Source: Apostichopus parvimensis (lineage: Eukaryota > Echinodermata > Holothuroidea > Aspidochirotida > Stichopodidae). Taken from it: a stretch of 37,683 nt of DNA. Each line of letters starts with the position of its first letter. Positions within the stretch are counted from its first letter, which is position 1. The position numbers and the translations under genes were made by a program. The notes under the pieces are model-generated. The model saw only the letters and a program-made list of their open reading frames with translations, ran no database searches and was not told the DNA's origin. Of the stretch, positions 1 to 10,409 are shown piece after piece. Location: assembly GCA_000934455.1 (NCBI GenBank), contig KN891917.1, positions 1 to 37,683 of the forward strand, in the 5' to 3' direction.

Positions 1-131
1 CCCCTGACAAGGTTCGGGCGGGGGAGTAGGTGAGTTGCGCGGATCCCCTCCCCCCTGACAAGGTTCGGGCGGGGGAGTAGGTGAGTTGCGCGGATTCCCT
101 CCCCCCTGACTAGCTTCTTGCGCGGATCCCC
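1..131. repeat. 51-bp GC-rich satellite, at least 2.5 copies, cut by the window edge
   Basis: Units start at 1, 52 and 103. The first two differ at one position near their ends (ggatccc versus ggattcc); the third keeps CCCCTGAC and the TTGCGCGGATCCC end but is internally shortened. The array probably continues beyond position 1. Confidence 0.85.
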
Positions 132-219
132 CCGAATAGAGAAAATCTTTTAGAGAAAAAAGTACTAAGTCCCAGAAGTTGGATCTTTAAATATTTCTTA
201 TTCAAACAAATTCAGTAGT

Positions 220-300
220 CCACTAGTGGTGTAGTGGTAAAAAAAAAAAATTTGGAACACAAGGTCCCTGGTTCAATCCCTACTTCTGCTTTGCTTTTGC
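220..300 (+). mobile_element. tRNA-like SINE fragment
   Basis: AGTGGTGTAGTGGTA resembles an RNA polymerase III A box, and GGTTCAATCCC (273-283) is a good B box. The segment between them is A-rich and cannot form a proper anticodon arm, so this is a degenerate tRNA-derived SINE head rather than a tRNA gene. A 7-bp hairpin (319-325 with 330-336) follows. Confidence 0.45.
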
Positions 301-1078
301 AACCAAAAAAAAATAAAATGGGTGAAAAATCACCCAATGATTTTTTCACAAATTAGCAGCTTTACAGATAAAACATCAACACATGCATAAAATTACATCC
401 ACTTAGAATCATAAAAAAAACAACAATATCAGTTCATTGGCAGGACAGTTTTCTACCCCAGCTAACACCCCTTCATGAATCTCTCCCCAGTTGTCCTAGT
501 CAAGTCACATTACCAAGAATATTATTTACTGTCCATTTACTTCAACAAATTTGCATCCTCACCATAATGGTTGTTAATGTTGTAACGTCAAAGTCGACAT
601 TTGGCCCTAAAATCGTTTCCATGTATGATCCTAAACATGCCTGTTGCTAATCAAAGTTTTAAGGGCATAAAATTAAATTTCTACAGTAAACTAGCAATAG
701 AATTGTCATGATACACAGATCAGGCAAAGGCCTAAGTTGTTTCTTCATATCTAGCAAACTCCCTGACAAGGACATTAACAAAACAGGGCAACTACATGAA
801 CCAGGCTATCTAAAACTAAAACTATCTAAAAATTGTGTACAAGATACTGAGAAACTACATCTTCTTATACATGAACAAATGAGGATCTTAAATTTTAAAA
901 AGCGTTACAGGTCTGAAAATTAAAATATGATAAAAGCTTCATACATTTTTAATTTTTTAAATTACATGCTATGTTATATCATACATGCAGCAGCATTTTT
1001 GGGTTGAGTTATTGCAAAATGATGTCCAGCTTTATTGTGATAACACATTTTACACACTGAACTTCTCTATATCCAACT

Positions 1079-1390
1079 AATAATAATATTTGCTTTTTAT
1101 ATAGCGCTTTATCCCAGCGATACGTAGGTCTCAAAGCACTTTACAGATGTTATATTACCCCTGGTCAATGATAACCTGTCCCAGAGACAATCCCTCCAGT
1201 CGGCAGCAGTTATATACTGCGCCCAATGAAAAGTTACCTCACAGGTACCCATTTAACCCCTGGGTGGAGAGAGGGAAGTGAGATAAAGCATCTTGCCCAA
1301 GGCCACAACGTAATGAACTAGGCAGGAATCGAACCAGCAATCCTTGGATCACGAGTCCGACGCCTTAGCCAATTGGCCACCATGCTCTCA
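1079..1390 (-). mobile_element. tRNA-derived SINE with L2-like 3' tail
   Basis: Read on the minus strand it begins with a tRNA-like head: A box near GTGGCCAATTGGCTAAGGCG and B box GGTTCGATTCC. A body follows, then a tail AAAGTGCTTTGAG...AAAGCGCTATATAAA and an ATT-rich end. The tail resembles the LINE 3' end at 19068-19110, as expected for a SINE that borrows LINE machinery. No clear target-site duplication was identified. Confidence 0.7.
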
Positions 1391-4300
1391 ATGACAACTT
1401 CTTCTACCTAGGCAATGAATGAGCTATGGAAGAGGGGGGTATAACATTTTATTTCCACTGAATTGCGTACTTTCTAAGCCTCAGATTTCCGCATTCCTTT
1501 AAAAGCAGCAATTTACTTTCTGATTTCGTTCAATTTTCGATGCTATTTGGATTTGACTATCTCATGAAAATAAGTCTTATTTTCAAGTTAGCAGTTGGCA
1601 AAAGTCAAAACAGGATTTTGGGAATTTTAGAATTATGAAAGAGTGTTTTAGGTGACAAAATTTGTACAACTGAATGTTGTATTTCATGGGTAAAAAGCTC
1701 GCTAAAACTGGACAAAAAACCTGGGAGACTACCTAAGTTTTGACCATTTGCAATTTTGTCAATTTTCTGGAAAACTGCAGACCAAAACTGTTCTGGAAAA
1801 CTGCAGACCAAATTCAAGTGGGTGGTTTAAAAGAGATCTTTCTTTTCCCCATTTTTTTTACGTGAAATGGAGGAATACTACACGAATGATGTATATATCA
1901 GGTACATAACCACTTTGCCCCTGCATGTAATGTTTGGGAAGTGAAAAGCTACCCTCAATCAAACTCGATAACCAATTTCATCCGCCCAGTTTACATTTTA
2001 CAAATTTTCCAAATGCATCATCTGAATGATCATAAAAAATTTTACAAGCGATATTCCAGTAAGAGGATATGTTTGCCAGACATTCATACAAAAATAAAAA
2101 AATATTAGAAAAAAGCTTTCTTTCATTTTTGTTGCTTAAAAAACAAATGAGACAAATGATGAACCGACCTTGGAATGTTTGTAGTGCATGAGTCAAAAAT
2201 GCATTTAAAATATCGAAAAAAAGTCAAGCAAATTTAAGTTTTTTCTTCTATTAACACATGCATTTGTAAACAATGCCAAACTGAATCAATTTGAAAATAT
2301 AACAAAATATAAAGTGTAAAATTTCTGACTTTTTTCCTAATCGTATTAAATTCGACCGACCCATTGTTCAGTAATTAAAGATCAGGTGCCCTTACGAAGA
2401 AGACAATTTTGTTGACGATTATTTCAGTCTTATTATTCCACCTGGCTTCGTTTTGAGCTGATTTTGACACTATTTGATAACAAAATATTTGATAAATGAC
2501 AATGCCAGTTAATTAGTATGACTATACGATGATTGAGTTTTTGTGGAAAACTTTGCATTTTGCTTTTAATATTGCATATGATTAGTACTAATATGAAAAG
2601 GTGTTTGAGTGACAAAATTTTGAAGGGCCAAATTAAAATCAGTCATTATTTGGTAATTTTTGATGATAAAATGCAGGTGATTGCAATCAAATAATACACA
2701 GTTGGCAAGGTAACATCATGAAGTGACCACCAAACTAAGCTGCTATACAGTTAAAACTTTGATTTGCCATCACTAATTGGCTATGGTTTCTGAATTTTGA
2801 CACTAATTAATATTATGTATGGTATGGGTTTTATCATTTAAGCTAACAACCAAACAGAAAAAAAAAGTTTCTTCACAGTTTATTGCTATGGCATCTAATA
2901 CTAAGTTATTTCTGTTATGAATGTATGTTATAATGTAATACTATGTTACTGTCATCAATGGGTCTGTAATATTTAATGTTTCTCCTTAGCTCTCTACTTG
3001 ATGGGTAACTTGTCAAGAAGGACTTTTCATTTAGTTATTTATGAACCAAAATTATATTACTGAAGGTCATCATTTTTGTCCACAAATTTAAAACTTGCCC
3101 AAACTGATTTTGAAAGCTGTTTTTGATGGATTCAATGGATTAATTGAACAAATATTTGTCCAGAAATTGAGGATGGTGAAAAAGCCAAAAGAAGGCTAAC
3201 TTATTTCGGACATGACAAACATTATTGAGGAAAGCAGTAACAGAGGTGGAATAATTTGACCATCAGAGACCTTTTTCTTCTGTCAAGGATTATTTTTAGA
3301 AGCAAGGCTGATGCATTTTTGGAATTTTGGAATTTTTGGAATTTCTAATGATATATTTTCAAATATTTTCAAAATGGATTCACAAACCTATATAGAGTTT
3401 TGCAAATGCTGTAATTGCTGAGTAATTGATATTGATGTCAGAACGTACCTACTTATGCAGACTATGCGAGCTATCTAATACCGATGTTAAATGTAAATCG
3501 GTCGTCCTATAAGCATGCAAATATATGTTCATAAAATCATGATTATGATAACAAACATTTTTCAAAACAAGCAAACTATGAAATAAGAGAGCTGAACAAA
3601 AGACTTCAAGAAAATTGCAAACTGCAACGTAGTATACATCATCAAAACAAGAATGAAAAAAATATATATATGACTATATCAGAAAATGACAAATGAAAAC
3701 ATGACTAAAATATGATGAAGCAGGAGAGTTTCAGACCAAACATTTCAATTAATGCAAGGGGGAGGGGTAGGGAGTGGGTGGGGGGAAACATTGACTACAC
3801 TTTTTTGATAATTCATACATCAAATTTTAAAAAATTTTTACAGCACCAAATATATTGTCAGGAGTTGTAGACAAAATGAAAAATCCTGTTAACCACTTTT
3901 TAAAAGATTGTGTTCAGTTTAATGAATTTGTGTTACATGACAAATTTAGATACTTTTCATTTTTATTTAAAATGTTTACACCAGAGCCTAGAACTGCATT
4001 CTACATATTTGGACTGAGACGAAATAAAATGAAAAGGATTCACGGAAGTGTATAAGTCGAAGGTTAACTGAGAAATTAAACCCAGGAATACATTTGAACT
4101 CCTGGGTGTTTAGGCATCAGCTAGTTAATAATAATCAATTAATCACAATCCTTATGACTGGAAACTGCCTTTTAGAACACTACTTCTTTTTTTGACTGCA
4201 TTAAGAGTTAAATTTGAGTAAAGAGCTGTTATGACAGATATTACTCTGCTCTCTTTAAAAGCAAAAGCAAGGTACAACGTCTACATTCCTTCCCCAGTTA

Positions 4301-7300
4301 AGTTTTACAAACTTCTTTTTTTTAAAACAAAAGAACCATAATGCACATATGGAAAATTTGATATGACTTTGCTGTTCAGTGGGACTTTATTATATTTAGA
4401 TGTTTATGTCAGAACTTACATTATTTTGACCAAGTGCAACTTGTGTTGAAAATAATAACTTTAATTTCTAGTTCAGAACATCCACATTCTCTCCTTTATT
4501 ACCTGTTTTCCTTTCTTTGTTGGAAAGCAGGGCCCTTTTTTCTGGCCCGTTTTGAGATACTAGGGTATTCTACAGGGGCTTCTAAAATGACCCGCATATG
4601 ATAACTCGGAATGTTGGTAAAATATTTCATACTGCAACGTATTTCTGAATTTGAAGATAACAACATACTTTTCAAAACAAAAACAACAACAAAAATAGGA
4701 GGATTTTACAGCTATTTTGTCTACAAATGACACAAATTTTTCAAAACTTAGCCACTGAATATTCTGAAAATTAAAATATGAGGTCACTTACAATGACAGC
4801 TACCACAAATGCACCCCCAAAAGAACCATGCTGTGTCAGCTTAATGAATATTCATAGCATCAACATTGACCAATCATAACCATCATAAGTGGTCATATCA
4901 CCTTCATGAATATGCATGACTGTGTAATACACATGCAGCAGCACAAACAGTATCAATTACTCCCTCTTCATTCGATCACAACAAAATGTATGAAAACGTT
5001 TGGAAGTTACTTTGGCCAAACTCAATGACTTATAATGAACAGCTAAAAATTTGTCTTAAATTTACTTTATTTTTCTTAATAACAAGTTGATCAAATGACC
5101 ATTTTTTAAAAATCCCAAAGGCAAGCAAACGGTCTCTACTCAGCGTTTAGTAAAAGGCACCATTTTCACAGTTCTATTTTTATTTTTCTATTTGAGAATC
5201 CCTCTGTGCATTAAAATTTATACAAAGACCTCCAAGCAAACTTGGGCTGTAAAATACAGGTCAAATCAGGTATAATCTATTTCTATAGAGTGATATTTTC
5301 TCCTGAAAACAGCTGTGCGACTAATCTTTTAATATTAAACTGAAATCAAGTTAGTCACATGTAAGCTCCAATTGCCATCTTGTTTTCATAATTGTTCGAT
5401 ATAGGAACTGACATAACTGAAAAATTCCCCATCGTACAGTTCAATTTATTTTGCAACGATTATGTTAATATTTCAAACAGGTTAGAGAGGTTGAAATCCT
5501 GATGTACAAAACAATAACCTGCCCTTAAGCTGACCTATGAATTAACTGACTTTCAGTTTTAGAACAGAATGCCGACAAACCTCTACAAGTGGCAGTTTCA
5601 ATGAGTTGTGAAATTTTGAAACTATGGTGACGAAGTGATTCAGAAAGTACGTTGCTAAGGAAATGGAAAACATGTAAACGTCCGCGTCAAATTGATACTG
5701 ACGCAACGCAACCCTTGATGTAAAGCTGAGATGCTTTGTACATGTAAGTCGGGTCGCCGAGACTAAAATGATAAATGTCGCAAGACCAATGACACACCAA
5801 AACACCCCCCTGTAGAGAGGTTATGTACCAGTTTCACTATAAATGAGGTATAACTTTAAGTCTGTATTGGTGGTGTTTCACAACCAAAAATAATCTGCTT
5901 CAAAAACTCGTTATTATTAGTTATCATGAGTCAATTGTGCAATATTCTATTCCCAATCTATGGACGTTAATATTCTCCTTGACTTAATGGGATGCCCCTC
6001 TAGCTAGTAATTAGCATTCATTGTTCAGCCCTTATTCTTGATATGCAAAGTAGGGCTTGGATGGTTTGTGCATGGAGATCTGGTAGGTCTAAATGTAGGC
6101 CGGATAATTTAGAATACCTGAAGAGCATGAATATTTTTTAGCAATGTTTTTGAAAGATTTCTCAACGTGACACTGTTCCAACTCTTTTTTATTTATTTTC
6201 TTAGTTTCTGACATTCAAATGCTGTACAAGACTTTTGTACTATAAGGCTTAGCTTGTCCATTTGAGGCATTCACACAATTATTTTCCAAATGAAAGCCTT
6301 AGGAAAGGTTTGCAAAGATACTTTTTTACTCTTTGATACATTTTACAGAATTGAGGAAAATTGGTAGAAATGGAATGACAGTGCCTGGCTACAACTCTAT
6401 TTTGAGAAGTGTGTGTGTGTGACATGGGAGGTCGGGTTGGGGGGGCAAACTGCATTCTACCCCCTCACAAACAAAGTTATCCTCCAATTCGGCCATCCCA
6501 CCCACCCAAGAACACCCACCTAGGGTAACGTTTAAAATTCTACTTTTGTATGAAAAATAACGACTACACAAACAGAAGTCAATGCTTTTATGACACAACA
6601 TTTTATAAAAACTGTACATACTAAAAGATAGCATATGCTAAGGGGTGGGGGGAGAAAAAGCAATAAATATGTTACATGCATAGAAATGTTTTGTTCAATG
6701 TTGGTATTACAAAAGACAGAGAAAATGACAGACATCCATAAAAATTTGATGCTATCTCGAACGGCTAAAGTTTTAAGGGTTTCCCACATAAGAAAAAAAA
6801 AAAAACCTGTCATGTTATCAAAATTACTTAAGATATTAATTTGTGCCTATTGTATCCATGATTTCATCACTTATTCCATTTACTATTTAAATGTGGTAAT
6901 AAATTAAGCAAAGATTTTTGTTTCTTTTCACTACATATCTTTTGGATATTTTTCCCAATAAGAGATACAAAAAAAGAAAGAAAAAAGAAAAAAAGTTTTA
7001 AAAAAAATGGTATAACAAGAAGCTGCTGAACCAGAGGTATTTTTCATTTCAAGATTCCTCTTGCCTTCCGATGAAACTTTAAATACATACTTTACAATTA
7101 TACTTACAAGTTTTTGATTCTTGGCCGAAAATTAAAAAAAAAAGGAAAAAACACGAGACAACGAAGATTGGTTTTAATAGGTTAAAAACTTGAAAGCGAC
7201 CTGAGGAAGTGTTTGATTAGGTTACAGAAGGTGGCGGTCAGCATCAATTCCACTGGAAGTTTGAAGTATTTCGATTTTCTTTTTTCTCTCCGTTTCGAAG

Positions 7301-8400
7301 ATCTTTTTTGGACAGTCGCCGTTGCGAACGAAGATGTGTAGAAGAGAAAATGACCGGTTTTTCTTCCCTCCAAAGATGGCGGGTCACGGTTATCACTTGT
7401 TCTTTGGAAACGACTGTAGACGGGAAAAAGGCCATTTCTGTCCACTGTAAGAAATTGAAAAGAAAAAAATCGACATTTTTATTAAACGTAAACTTCCTTG
7501 CGAAAGTAAATTAATCCTGTAAAATTAATAGAAAACATTATTCGCCCCACACACAAACAAAGAAGAAGAAAAACGAAGGAAATGCGTAAACAGAAGCAAA
7601 CTAGTTTGCCAAGTATTAAAGCAGCATTTTGCGTCCTTTTCTATGATTTTTCTCAACCTCACTGATTCCACTATGCCATAACGACATACATAACTAGCTT
7701 ATCTATTTAAATCTTACTTCAAATGGTGGCATAAAAGTCGAAAAATTTGCAACTTTCAAATTTGTTTTTCTCCAAGATATTTTCCGTTGGGATCCCAATA
7801 AACCTCGCCCATGATATGAATACTTAAACACTACAAACGTCATTGACCAATACGTAATACAACACCATGCTTGATTTGTGTACAGTCTATATGACAGTTG
7901 TACCAGGGAGTTCCATAACAACTCCCTGGTTGTACCGACGCAAAGTCTTGAATTTATTTTTAGCAATGGCTCATAACTAAACCTGGATCTCTGATTGGTT
8001 GAATTCAAACTAGTGGGTTTGGGGGAACTGAATGCGATTAATTTTAAAAGTGGAATTTGTCGTGGACACTTTTCTCATCATCTGCAACTATCCTTAATTA
8101 CTCGCCAATTAACGTTGTTGGCAGGGAAAAACTTGGCTAATATCTTAGTTTGCTGTTTTGTGATTGATATATGTAAAAAACTTGATGGACATGTCAAAAA
8201 AGTAGAAAATGGCGACCAAATGCAAAATGCTGCTTTAAGAGATGTTATCATACTTCTTCTCAACTCTATGTTGACAAGATTTCACGTCAAAATAGAAATA
8301 AAACCTTAATTTACCTTTTGCACTTGGTTTGACTAGAATTTCAATTTTGAACAAGGAAATTTTTCGACTAGACTGCAAATACGAAATACAAGTGCTCTGA
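1391..8400. other. Gene-free AT-rich stretch downstream of the gene
   Basis: No coding sequence with recognisable family features on either strand. Contents seen: a 26-bp tandem duplication (1765-1816), a G-rich tract with five G-runs (3758-3786), a small inverted repeat (4080-4087 with 4100-4107), a short GT run near 6411, A-rich low complexity at 6965-7010, and an 11-bp perfect inverted repeat (7902-7930). Confidence 0.5.
7902..7930. repeat. Perfect 11-bp inverted repeat, 7-nt loop
   Basis: ACCAGGGAGTT (7902-7912) and AACTCCCTGGT (7920-7930) are exact reverse complements separated by ccataac. This would form a stable hairpin in single-stranded DNA or RNA. It is the strongest small palindrome noticed in the region. 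Confidence 0.8.
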
Positions 8401-8611
8401 TACACATGGGAATGAATGACCATACCAGGGTGGGGGAGGGGAAAGTTGAGTGGAGGGTGGGGGGTGGGGAGGGAGAGGGACAAGTTAGAAAATACCTTGG
8501 ATATTCATCATAATGGCAGGGAATCCAGCAAATTCCAAAGTGAAAGACAATGTGACGGGACAGCAGGAACACATCACGTTTTTCATCCAAACTTGAATGT
8601 ACTTGTTCTTT

Positions 8612-8682
8612 AACAGACAGACAGACAGACAGACAGATAGACAGACAGACAGACAGACAGATAGACAGACAGACAGACAGAC

Positions 8683-8713
<31 letters not shown>

Positions 8714-8724
8714 CAGATAGATAC
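8612..8724. repeat. (GACA/GATA)n microsatellite
   Basis: About 28 tetranucleotide units, mixed GACA and GATA, turning to pure GATA near its right end. It abuts the LINE fragment starting at 8735. Translated, it gives a meaningless Ser/Ile/Tyr/Leu repeat. Confidence 0.95.
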
Positions 8725-8734
8725 ATATCACCAC

Positions 8735-9115
8735 ACTGGAGCTTAGGAGGTTACATGGTGACTTGATTCAGGTTTTCAAGATTGTGTATGGTTTTGACAA
8801 TTTATCCTTCACTGACTTTTTCATGTTTGCTAATTAGTAGTTGTACCAGAGGTCATTGTCTTAAACTCCAAAAGTCACAAAGTAGGATTAATATTCGGCA
8901 TAACTTTTCTTCTAATAGGGTTGTGAATGAGTGGAACGGTTTGCCGGAGAGAGTTGTACTTGCAAGTAGTGTGACTGGGTTTAAGAATGCTTTGGACAAG
9001 CACTTTTAGCATTGTAAACGGGTCTGAGTGTTTGTGTCTTCAGTTTTTTTTTCTCTCCTATAGGGTCCTTGATGGGGACTTAAGTGTCCCTCCTGATCCT
9101 TTTATTCTACTAAAG
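8735..9115 (+). pseudogene. Degenerate L2/CR1-type LINE 3' end (C-terminus of ORF2)
   Basis: The frame at 8736 gives [20 protein letters not shown], and a second frame downstream gives TRGH...NFSSNRVVNEWNGLP followed by F(K)NALDKHF and a stop at 9007-9009. This is the conserved C-terminal end of reverse-transcriptase ORFs in CR1/L2-like LINEs (RGDLI..FKI, FFSNRVV.EWN.LP, FKN.LDK). Stops near 8838 and a frame change show it is dead. About 100 bp of possible 3' UTR follow. It is antisense to, and possibly within, the 3' UTR of the HMGA-like gene. Confidence 0.75.
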
Positions 9116-9119
9116 TAAC

Positions 9120-9560
9120 TAAACCAAACAAAGAATGCAGAGAAAAAACCACTACTAATTAAAATACTTAGCAAAGAGGAAGGTTTGGAGATGAGACTTG
9201 AAAGTTTTAATATTATCAAGTGCACGAAGGGACTGTGGTAAGGTATTCCACAAACATGGCACCCAAACATGAAACGCCCTAATGCCCTGGTATTTTGGAT
9301 AGGTTGGTGGAGACTATATGCAGTTGAGCGAAGGGTGCGCCCACTACTGCGTATGGTCAGTAATTCTGCCAGATAAACCATGCCATGTCATGTCAGAATT
9401 GGAATGTAAGACTTATAATGTTATATTCAATCCACTGCTGAATTGGAAGCCAGTGCAATTCTTGCCAAGACAGGGGTAATGTGATCCCTTTCTTTTGTTT
9501 TAGTTACAAGGCGAGCAGCCCATCATTTTACCCCACCATTTCTTGTTCTGCTTGAGTAAA
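9120..9560. repeat. Probable interspersed repeat, family not recognised
   Basis: The stretch contains phrases such as TATTCCACAAACATGG and GAATTGGAAGCCAGTGCAATTCTTG, which resemble repeats I recall from other invertebrate genomes. No open frame of known family is intact. The assignment rests on style only. Confidence 0.3.
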
Positions 9561-9594
9561 AATCATAATAATAATTATCAGCAGTTCTTTTTAC

Positions 9595-9869
9595 GACGCT
9601 TAAGCAACCACAAATGTGGGAGAAACCCGCAATGGCTTATGGATTACAACTTACACGTCAGGTGGCTTCCAATTCAACAATTTAACTCAAATTTGTGAAT
9701 CTTTTCAATTTAGAAAGTCATTTCAGATGGGAAAGCCGTAGATTGCTCTTGGATGATCAAACCCACGTTACTATGACCTGGCCGGGTATCGAACCCGGGA
9801 CCTCCCGATTACTAAGCCTCAATGCCTTAAAATGCCAGCGCCTTTATCCACTCGGCAACAGCACCCGGT
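9595..9869 (-). mobile_element. tRNA-Leu/Ser-like SINE
   Basis: On the minus strand the head starts near 9868 with GGTGCTGTTGCCGAGTGGATAAAGG (class II tRNA-like A box), has a long variable arm, and a B box GGGTTCGATACCC (9782-9797). The acceptor stem does not pair, so it is not a functional tRNA. The 3' part (9595-9698) matches a second fragment at 25714-25806 almost word for word (CACAAATGTGGGAGAA, GGCTTATGGATTACAAC, TTTAACTCAAATTT), which shows it is a dispersed repeat. Confidence 0.75.
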
Positions 9870-9919
9870 ATTATCATAAATATCATCTTCGTTTTGTTTT
9901 TTGGCAGGACGCAACTTAT

Positions 9920-9970
9920 ACAGACAGACAGACAGACAGACAGACAAGAACACAAGCAGACAGACAGATA
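9920..9970. repeat. (CAGA)n microsatellite, interrupted
   Basis: Two short GACA/CAGA runs separated by an imperfect stretch. It lies between the SINE and the next GACA array. Confidence 0.9.
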
Positions 9971-10093
9971 GGAAAGGACACTCTCAGTACAAATATTGCA
10001 AAAAGAAACAGTTCTAATAGTTTTAGTCATAACCATACTAGGGGTTGGGGGAGGGGGAGGTCAGATTAGAAGTACAGTAGTGTCACAACATCA

Positions 10094-10154
<61 letters not shown>
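10094..10154. repeat. (GACA)n microsatellite, about 15 pure units
   Basis: An uninterrupted GACA run about 110 bp downstream of the HMGA-like stop codon. If the 3' UTR extends this far, the transcript would carry a (UGUC)n tract. Confidence 0.95.
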
Positions 10155-10262
10155 GGCAATGTTAGTATACACATATACACAACTTAAGCTATTTTGATCA
10201 AACTTATTGAGATGACCAAGTTTCAGTTACCTTGAAAATTACATTGAAGAATTCCTTCCTGT

Positions 10263-10409
10263 TTATTGAGAATCTTCTTCCTCCTCCTCTTCCTCCTCCT
10301 CTTCTTCCTCCAACTCCTCCTCCTCCTCCACCTCTGAGTCTTGGTCCTCTGGAGGATCCTCCTCCTCCTCTTCCTCCTCTTCCTTCTCTTCTTCTACTTG
10401 TTTTACAGG
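10263..10409 (-). CDS. HMGA: HMGA-like exon 8: acidic C-terminal tail and stop
   Basis: 147 bp including the TAA stop, residues 192-239. Acceptor TTTTTCAG|CCT, phase 0. It starts PVKQV and then runs through Glu tracts broken by DPPEDQDSEV and a single Leu, ending EEDSQ. HMGA proteins end in an acidic, CK2-phosphorylated tail encoded by the last exon; S217 in DSEVEE and the final Ser sit in CK2-like contexts. The tail is roughly three times longer than in HMGA2 and is encoded by impure GAG/GAA triplets, so it has probably grown by triplet expansion. The stop codon overlaps an AATAAA; another AATAAA lies at 9106-9101 on this strand, so the 3' UTR could be very short or about 1.1 kb. Which one is used is unknown. 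Confidence 0.86.
   Translation of the reverse strand, partial: PVKQVEEEKEEEEEEEEDPPEDQDSEVEEEEELEEEEEEEEEEEEDSQ

Noticed and set aside
7995..8309. 104-residue plus-strand open frame
   Set aside because: No recognisable domain, no repeat or splice support, and the length is within chance for this window.
8333..8734. 133-residue minus-strand open frame with Ile-Tyr-Leu-Ser and Cys-Leu-Ser-Val repeats
   Set aside because: It is only the translation of the GATA/GACA microsatellite and neighbouring G-rich DNA.
9780..9868. Functional tRNA-Leu or tRNA-Ser gene
   Set aside because: The B box is good but the acceptor stem strands do not pair, and the downstream part is a repeated SINE tail.
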